Shown one piece after another: positions 1 to 5,194 of a stretch of DNA of 5,194 nucleotides; position 1 is the first letter of the stretch, and every line of letters starts with the position of its first letter. Made by a program: the position numbers and the translations under genes. The stretch is from an uncultured Acidobacteriota bacterium. Its GTDB lineage: Bacteria; Acidobacteriota; Vicinamibacteria; Vicinamibacterales; SCN-69-37. Location: assembly GCA_937880585.1 (NCBI GenBank), contig CALFMR010000145.1, positions 1 through 5,194 of the forward strand, read 5' to 3'. The notes beneath the pieces were generated by a model. It ran no database searches, was not told the DNA's origin, and saw nothing but the letters and a program-made list of their open reading frames with translations.

Positions 1-1118
1 GCCGGGTCCGGTCCGCCAAGGCTGAGGTTGATCACCTTCGCGCCGTTGTCCACCGCGTACCGAATGCCGGAGACGATGGCGTCGTCCGAACAGCCGCCAG
101 CGTCGGGATCGGCGAAGCCGGGCTCCGAGGACATGGCGCGACCGATCATCACCTCCCAATAGCCGATACACACCTTCACGGGCATGAGGCGCACGTTGTA
201 GGCCATGCCGGCCAGCCCCATTCCGTTGTTGGCGTCTTCGGCGATCGTCGACGCGACGTGCGTGCCGTGACCGACCATGTCGATGAGCGGCGCACCATCG
301 CCGAGCAGCACTTCGGCATCCGGATCGACGATGCGGGAACTGGAGAGGTCGGGACTCGGGCCGAAGGGAAGCGCTGTTGCCTCGAAGCGCTGGCCCGTCC
401 AGATGGGAAACGTGATCGTCCCCGAGTCGGTCGTCACGCCCGTGTCGATCACCGCCACGGTGACCGACGGCGATCCGCCCGGATTGATCGTCCACGCGCC
501 GGGCATGTCAATCAGCGAGAAATTCCACTGCAGGACGGAGTAGTCCGGATCATCCGGCGTCAGCGCGGACGACGGCGCGACGGCCGCCGGCGTGCGATAG
601 GCGCCAGAGCGCCAGCCCGGCTGGCGGCGAATGTAGTTGGGCTGTGCGTACTCGACTTCAGGCTGCGCGCCCAGCGCGTCGGCGAGGACGCGCGCATCCG
701 GTTGCGTCTCGTCGGTGAGCACGGCGACATCGCCAATCCACCGGAGCGCGTTCGCGTCGGGCCGGCTGCGAAGCGCGGACAAGGCGCGCGACCGCCCGGC
801 GACCGACACGCCGGACTTGAACTTGACCAGGACCTGAGACGGCAGATACCGAAGATGCTGCTCCGTCGCGTCGCTCATCGCCTGCACGCGCCGCGCGTTC
901 ACGCTGAGGGGCACGGTTCCGCGCTGGACCGCGGACGCAGCCGCTGGCAGAACCGAGCCGCGCGGCACCGCGCGCTGAGCGGAAAGGCCTGAGGTCAGGA
1001 GCGCGACGGCGATGAGCGCGCTCGCGGGTAGAAGCCACGTGCGGAACGGGCGACGCGGCCTGCGAGATTGAGAGCAATCGTTCACCGGCGGTCGCCTCGT
1101 GCGCGGCGTGATGGACAT
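1..1118 (-). CDS. Secreted subtilisin-like serine protease (S8 family), N-terminal 372 residues; C-terminus beyond the left edge
   Basis: Seen: read leftward from ATG 1118-1116 the frame is open to the edge. Residues 1-47 form an export signal: an Arg-rich start, PRRPFR at 21-26, a hydrophobic stretch 28-46, and a likely cut after LSA (47). Residues 95-164 match a fervidolysin-type propeptide (VLVKFKSGV at the start, VEYAQPNYIRR at the end). The catalytic domain begins near 194 (LQWNF), with catalytic Asp225 in AVIDTGV, catalytic His284 in GHGTHVAS, and the substrate-binding strand VINLSLGG at about 362-369. The oxyanion Asn and catalytic Ser would lie outside the window. Family knowledge: such enzymes are exported, self-cleave the propeptide and degrade extracellular protein. 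The start is uncertain: ATG 1118 has no Shine-Dalgarno; GTG 1085 (residue 12) has a weak GAGG 9 nt upstream and keeps the signal peptide. An in-frame TAG at 1163-1161 bounds the gene. It diverges from the plus-strand genes. The subtilase call is very secure. Confidence 0.95.
   Translation of the reverse strand, partial: MSITPRTRRPPVNDCSQSRRPRRPFRTWLLPASALIAVALLTSGLSAQRAVPRGSVLPAAASAVQRGTVPLSVNARRVQAMSDATEQHLRYLPSQVLVKFKSGVSVAGRSRALSALRSRPDANALRWIGDVAVLTDETQPDARVLADALGAQPEVEYAQPNYIRRQPGWRSGAYRTPAAVAPSSALTPDDPDYSVLQWNFSLIDMPGAWTINPGGSPSVTVAVIDTGVTTDSGTITFPIWTGQRFEATALPFGPSPDLSSSRIVDPDAEVLLGDGAPLIDMVGHGTHVASTIAEDANNGMGLAGMAYNVRLMPVKVCIGYWEVMIGRAMSSEPGFADPDAGGCSDDAIVSGIRYAVDNGAKVINLSLGGPDP
1022..1085 (-). 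other. Signal peptide region of the subtilase, possibly Tat-type
   Basis: Codons for residues 12-32 of the protease (from ATG 1118) give a basic segment with two arginine pairs (SRRPRRPF), leading into the membrane-spanning core that continues to about position 980. The second pair sits in P-R-R-P-F-R, which resembles the twin-arginine consensus (S/T)-R-R-x-F-L-K in the paired Arg and the Phe. The Lys is replaced by Thr, and the hydrophobic core is long and Leu/Ala-rich, so ordinary Sec export is also compatible. This is inference from motif shape only. Confidence 0.35.
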
Positions 1119-1179
1119 TGGGGTGCGCGAGAGCAATTCATTTGCCGCGCCGACTTTACCCTACACCATGGAGGTCCTT

Positions 1180-1311
1180 GTGAACCCGCGGCTCGAGACG
1201 CCCACCGGAAAGGACACGCGAAACGCGCTGGGCGACGACCATGGCGTTCTTACAACAGCAGGCATTTCCTGCCGTCCTGCCTCCGGACAGCCGCGGCTCC
1301 TCTGGCGGTAG
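1180..1311 (+). CDS. Speculative 43-codon small ORF with a strong ribosome binding site
   Basis: A GTG at 1180-1182 is preceded by GGAGG at 1170-1174 with a 5-nt gap, the best Shine-Dalgarno arrangement in the window. The frame runs to TAG 1309-1311 and encodes a basic, soluble 43-residue peptide beginning VNPRLETPTGK. I recognise no family. No hydrophobic segment is visible, and codon third positions are mixed rather than clearly GC-biased as in the main genes. It lies in the divergent spacer upstream of the small orphan protein and could be a leader peptide, a remnant or chance. An ATG at 1168 in the same frame would instead contain the GGAGG within its codons. Low confidence that it is translated. 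Confidence 0.15.
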   Translation: MNPRLETPTGKDTRNALGDDHGVLTTAGISCRPASGQPRLLWR

Positions 1312-1348
1312 GGAGACTGGCCAACAAATTGCAAAGTTTCCGGCCACC

Positions 1349-1708
1349 ATGTCCCTGAGACTCGTGCGCGAATCACGAGGTCTGGCCGCGACGACGCCCC
1401 GGACCGGTTACTGTGGACCGCTGCCAACGGTGCAAGAGACGACGCCGGACGGCGCTCGCCCTGACGGACTGTTCAGCGCACTCGACGGACGCGAGCTTAT
1501 TGCCATGGGCCGTCGCTGGCAGGTGGAAATCTTCAGTATTTGCGACCAAGGCAGCGAGCGCTGGGTGCAACTGGCGCTGCACGGCGTCACCGACTACATG
1601 CTCACCTTCCGCCTCGCAGCGGGCAACACGGCGCGAGATCTCGTGCCGACGATCCTGTCCTGGCTGATGCACCCGACTGATAGCGGCGAGGTCATCAGCG
1701 TCGCATGA
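1349..1708 (+). CDS. Small soluble protein of unknown function (119 residues from this start)
   Basis: I do not recognise the family with certainty. The C-terminal two thirds look like a constrained globular domain: from about 1475 the frame reads SALDGRELIAMGRRWQVEIF, then SERWVQLALHG, YMLTFRLA and a helical end (LVPTILSWLM), with alternating hydrophobic residues typical of a small alpha/beta fold and GC-rich third positions. There is no signal peptide or membrane segment, so it is probably cytoplasmic. The start is unresolved. The frame is open from ATG 1241 (155 residues), with further in-frame starts at ATG 1349, GTG 1430 and ATG 1505 (67 residues), and none has a good Shine-Dalgarno. The stretch 1241-1430 has weaker coding character (TTA, TTT, CCT, ATT codons), so I avoided the longest form. 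It stands alone, 115 bp before the polysaccharide genes and in the same direction, and may be unrelated to them. That a real gene ends at 1708 is likely; its function is unknown. Confidence 0.6.
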   Translation: MSLRLVRESRGLAATTPRTGYCGPLPTVQETTPDGARPDGLFSALDGRELIAMGRRWQVEIFSICDQGSERWVQLALHGVTDYMLTFRLAAGNTARDLVPTILSWLMHPTDSGEVISVA

Positions 1709-1736
1709 ACTGAACATTGTAGAGTCTCGCTTGCTG

Positions 1737-1770
1737 ATGATTATTGTCTGCTCAAAGAACGACTAATCAT
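1737..1770. repeat. Inverted repeat, 7-bp arms, in the spacer before the DUF218 gene
   Basis: ATGATTA at 1737-1743 is the exact reverse complement of TAATCAT at 1764-1770, with 20 bases between. It sits in the only AT-rich patch of the window, between the small orphan gene and the DUF218 gene, just upstream of a possible -10 element. It could be a regulator-binding site or a weak transcript hairpin. The low GC content of the arms and lack of a following T-run argue against a standard intrinsic terminator. A 7-bp match in a short AT-rich spacer may also be chance. Confidence 0.25.
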
Positions 1771-1779
1771 TCGGGCGAT

Positions 1780-1785
1780 TACAAT
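1780..1785 (+). promoter_or_regulatory. Possible -10 element for the DUF218-GT-asnB unit
   Basis: TACAAT at 1780-1785 differs from the TATAAT consensus at one base and lies 38 bases before the GTG start at 1824. Transcription from about 1792 would give a leader of roughly 30 bases. No convincing -35 hexamer is seen at 16-18 bp spacing (that position reads GAACGA). Supporting context: this is the only AT-rich gap before three closely packed genes. It is motif-level evidence only. Confidence 0.25.
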
Positions 1786-1823
1786 TCCTGACACCGACCG
1801 CGCGCACGCGCCGGTCCGGCACT

Positions 1824-2519
1824 GTGTTCCTGCTCGATATCCTCAAGTTCGTCGGCGGTCCCGGATCGCTCGGCTTCCTGCTGCTCAGCATCGTGGCCGC
1901 CGTGGCGCTCGCGGCCGTGGGCCCACGCACGCGGCGATGGGCATGGCGATGGCTCGGCATCGTCGCTTGTGCCTACATCTTCCTATCACTGCCCGTCGTC
2001 GCATCGCGGTTCGCTCGATACGCGCCGCCGCCCTGGTCAGCGCTGCACCCGACGCGGCCCGGTGCGGAACGGATCGTCGTCATCGACGGGGACAATCAAC
2101 GCGGTCGGGCGCGCGAGGCCGCAGCCTGGTATCAGGCGTCGGCAACGCCGCCGCAGGTCCTCGTTTCGGGCGGTCGCTTCATGGCGCAGCTCCTCGTCGA
2201 CGCCGGCATCGCTCCCGGGCGTTTCCAGATCGACGACACGGCACCGACCACGCGCACGCAGGTCATGTGGATGCACGCGCTCGCACGCGGGCCTCGCACC
2301 GTCGTCATTACCTCCCGCCTGCAGGCGCCGCGCCTCGCCGCGCTCATGGCGCGTGCTGGCATCGATGACATGACACTCGTGCCGGCGCCCGTCGATCGCG
2401 AACCGCCCAGGACAGGCGGTTGGCGATTCGTTCCGTCATGGTCCGCGCTCATGGTGAGCCGCGACGCCTGCTACGAACGGCTGGCGCTCCTGTACTATCG
2501 CTGGCGTGGCTGGATCTGA
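1824..2519 (+). CDS. Membrane-anchored DUF218/YdcF-like protein (ElyC/SanA superfamily), divergent
   Basis: The 231-residue product has two predicted membrane segments (about 15-33 and 44-62), then a DUF218-type domain from about 82 to 222. Matching elements are the first strand IVVIDGD (84-90) with following Arg-Ala-Arg, VLVSGG (112-117), the acid/Thr stretch DDTAPTTRTQV (137-147), VVITSRLQAPR (160-170) and the C-terminal PSW...YERLALLYYRWRGW. Known for the family: members act in bacterial envelope, lipid-carrier or polysaccharide metabolism, and biochemical roles are mostly unsettled. Oddities: the usual Gly-rich turn after strand 1 is DGD, the usual His before Pro-Arg is replaced (LQAPR), and the usual Asn after the Thr stretch is missing, so activity may differ. 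GTG 1824 is the only sensible start in a frame open from 1767; no Shine-Dalgarno is visible. Its 3' end overlaps the glycosyltransferase start by 14 bases, suggesting coupled translation and a shared envelope-polysaccharide role. Confidence 0.8.
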   Translation: MFLLDILKFVGGPGSLGFLLLSIVAAVALAAVGPRTRRWAWRWLGIVACAYIFLSLPVVASRFARYAPPPWSALHPTRPGAERIVVIDGDNQRGRAREAAAWYQASATPPQVLVSGGRFMAQLLVDAGIAPGRFQIDDTAPTTRTQVMWMHALARGPRTVVITSRLQAPRLAALMARAGIDDMTLVPAPVDREPPRTGGWRFVPSWSALMVSRDACYERLALLYYRWRGWI

Positions 2520-3624
2520 CCGGCGGCCGCGCGTCCTCCAGGTCGTGCTCAGCCTGAATCCCGGCGGGACGGAGCGGCTCGTCATCGACCTCGTCACGCG
2601 CCTGCACGCGGACATCCCGATGTGCGTCTGTTGCCTGGACGAACCCGGCGCGTGGGCCCACGAGGTGGAACGAATGGGGGTCGGCGTCGTCGCGCTCGAC
2701 CGGCGGCCGGGATTCCACCCATCGCTCGGCACGGCGATCGCGCGCGCAGCCGCGCGACATGGCGCCACGACGATGCACGCGCACCACTATTCGCCGTATG
2801 TCTACAGCGCGATCGCGCGCCTTCGGCGACCCGCGACGCACGTCGTCTTCACCGAGCACGGCCGCGTGTCCGATGCACCGCCGTCGGCGAAACGCCGCAT
2901 CGCGAACCTCGTCATCGCACGCGCGGCGACCGATACGTTCGCGGTGTCGGCGGACTTGCGAACGCATCTGCTCGCCGAGGGCTTTCCGGCGCGCGCGGTC
3001 GGCGTCATCCACAACGGCATCGATGTCGGACCGCTGCCCTCGGACGCCGAGCGTGAAGCCGTCCGCCGCGATCTCGGGGCCGATGCGCACACGCTCGTCG
3101 TCGGGACCATCGCGCGGCTCGATCCGGTCAAACATCTTGAAGCGCTCATCGAGGCCGCTGCCCAGACGCGCGTCGGCGATGGCGCGTCCATCCTCGTGGT
3201 CGTCGTCGGCGACGGTCCGGAGCGAGGAGCGCTCGAACGGCGCGCGGCCGAACTCGGCGCCGGCGACCACGTTCGCTTCCTCGGGCGCCGCGACGACGCG
3301 CGGCGATGGCTCGCGGGCATGGACGTGTACGTCAATTCATCGGTGAGCGAAGGCATCTCGCTCACAATCCTCGAGGCCATGGCGGCGGGACTGCCAGTCA
3401 TCGCCACGCGTGTGGGTGGAACGCCGGAGGTCGTCGACGAGACGTCAGGCGTGTTGGTGCCAGCGCGCGACGTTCCCGCACTTGCCGGCGCACTGGCGAC
3501 GCTTGCTACGGATGCGCCGCGGCGCCGCGCCCTGGGTGTGGCCGCGCGCCAGCGCGTCGAGTCGGCGTTCACGCTCGATCGCATGGTCGCGGCCTACCGG
3601 CGCATCTATGAAAGGACGGCCTGA
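2506..3624 (+). CDS. GT4-family glycosyltransferase (GT-B fold), probable exopolysaccharide sugar transferase
   Basis: At 372 residues this is a usual length for GT4. The N-terminal half has the acceptor-side entry motif NPGGTERL (18-25) after strand VLQVVLSL, then HAHHYSPYVYSAIARL and VVFTEHGR. The linker carries VIHNGIDV (167-174). The C-terminal nucleotide-sugar domain shows GTIARLDPVK (200-209), VVVVGDGPERG, and the retaining-GT4 E-x7-E motif at Glu282 (SEG) and Glu290 (LEA), followed by GLPVIATRVGGTPEVV. Family knowledge: such enzymes move a sugar from a nucleotide donor to a lipid-linked or growing glycan at the cytoplasmic membrane face. The pattern resembles exosortase/PEP-CTERM-associated sugar transferases, an inference only; donor and acceptor cannot be read from sequence. 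There are no membrane segments. The GTG 2506 start has no Shine-Dalgarno but overlaps the upstream stop, fitting coupled translation. The first ATG (2620) would remove the conserved GGTER motif. Confidence 0.92.
   Translation: MAGSDRRPRVLQVVLSLNPGGTERLVIDLVTRLHADIPMCVCCLDEPGAWAHEVERMGVGVVALDRRPGFHPSLGTAIARAAARHGATTMHAHHYSPYVYSAIARLRRPATHVVFTEHGRVSDAPPSAKRRIANLVIARAATDTFAVSADLRTHLLAEGFPARAVGVIHNGIDVGPLPSDAEREAVRRDLGADAHTLVVGTIARLDPVKHLEALIEAAAQTRVGDGASILVVVVGDGPERGALERRAAELGAGDHVRFLGRRDDARRWLAGMDVYVNSSVSEGISLTILEAMAAGLPVIATRVGGTPEVVDETSGVLVPARDVPALAGALATLATDAPRRRALGVAARQRVESAFTLDRMVAAYRRIYERTA
3611..3616 (+). promoter_or_regulatory. Ribosome binding site for the asparagine synthase gene
   Basis: AAAGGA at 3611-3616 lies inside the last codons of the glycosyltransferase, 11 bases before ATG 3628. 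The spacing is slightly long, but it is the only purine-rich match near this start. It supports ATG 3628, which also gives the obligatory Met-Cys-Gly N-terminus. Confidence 0.5.
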
Positions 3625-3627
3625 ACG

Positions 3628-5154
<1,527 letters not shown>

Positions 5155-5157
<3 letters not shown>

Positions 5158-5194
5158 CCGCTGCTAGCCCGAAGGGTCGTCACGCTCGCCTTCC
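5155..5194 (+). pseudogene. In-frame continuation of the asparagine synthase past the stop, cut by the window edge
   Basis: After TGA 5155-5157 the same frame reads PLLARRVVTLAF to the right edge, closely matching the family segment that normally follows LEVR (PLLD-x-RVVELAF). The stop occupies a position usually held by Ser or Cys, one base away from TGC or TCA. Asp and Glu of the family pattern read as Ala and Thr. Thus coding sequence of the same gene continues, and the stop is either a recent nonsense mutation or a base-call error at the end of the sequence. Confidence 0.7.

Noticed and set aside
258..992. A 244-codon plus-strand open frame opposite the subtilase
   Set aside because: The minus strand encodes clear protease motifs (propeptide, Asp225, His284). 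The plus-strand product is Arg-rich and low in structure, as expected of an antisense shadow in GC-rich DNA.
658..1077. A 139-codon minus-strand open frame overlapping the protease N-terminus
   Set aside because: It lies in a different frame from the signal peptide and propeptide, and its product is Arg/Ala-rich without recognisable features.
1258..1272. Small hairpin GCAGG-CATTT-CCTGC in the divergent spacer
   Set aside because: A 5-bp stem with no T-run or further conserved structure is expected by chance in GC-rich DNA; not a terminator or riboswitch.
1119..1348. Searched the divergent spacer for tRNA, riboswitch, CRISPR repeats or transposon ends
   Set aside because: No cloverleaf, repeated units, terminal inverted repeats or target duplications could be seen; no promoter with both hexamers was found on either strand.
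1373..1717. A 114-codon minus-strand open frame opposite the small orphan gene
   Set aside because: The plus frame has the more protein-like hydrophobic pattern and codon bias; the minus frame is judged a shadow, although neither has known homology.
2449..3270. A 273-codon minus-strand open frame opposite the glycosyltransferase
   Set aside because: The plus strand carries every GT4 motif through this stretch; the antisense product is a charged, low-complexity shadow.

Overview
The window is GC-rich, with strong G/C preference at third codon positions, GTG starts and tightly packed genes. Together with protein features (a secreted subtilase with a fervidolysin-type propeptide, and an exopolysaccharide-type asparagine synthase next to a GT4 glycosyltransferase), this suggests a soil- or sediment-type bacterium, perhaps Acidobacteriota such as Vicinamibacteria. 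That placement is recalled from similar proteins and was not tested. No phage, IS, CRISPR, rRNA or tRNA signal was found.

Layout. (1) Positions 1-1118, minus strand: the N-terminal 372 residues of a secreted S8 subtilisin-family protease, cut by the left window edge. Signal peptide, propeptide, catalytic Asp and catalytic His are all visible; the catalytic Ser lies outside. (2) Positions 1119-1348: a divergent intergenic stretch with, at best, one speculative 43-codon ORF. (3) About 1349-1708, plus strand: a small soluble protein of unknown function whose C-terminal part looks well constrained and whose start is uncertain. (4) Positions 1709-1823: a short, AT-richer spacer with a 7-bp inverted repeat and a possible -10 element. 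(5) Positions 1824-5157 and onward, plus strand: a three-gene unit consisting of a membrane-anchored DUF218/YdcF-like protein, a GT4 glycosyltransferase overlapping it by 14 bp, and a glutamine-dependent asparagine synthase (AsnB-type amidotransferase) 3 bp further on.

The three-gene unit looks like part of a larger surface or exopolysaccharide locus: the glycosyltransferase would add a sugar, the AsnB-like protein would amidate a sugar or precursor, and the DUF218 protein would act on a lipid-linked or envelope intermediate at the membrane. The gene combination resembles exosortase-associated polysaccharide loci, but no exosortase is in view.

The most notable anomaly is at the right edge. 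The AsnB-type ORF stops at 5155-5157 inside the family's conserved KVDRMSMAH-LEVR-PLLD block, having lost several conserved acidic residues, yet recognisable family sequence continues in the same frame to the window end. Either the gene is freshly broken or, more likely, the last ~80 bases carry sequencing or assembly errors. I see no convincing new biological system here. The less explained items are the small orphan protein and the DUF218 protein with altered core motifs.
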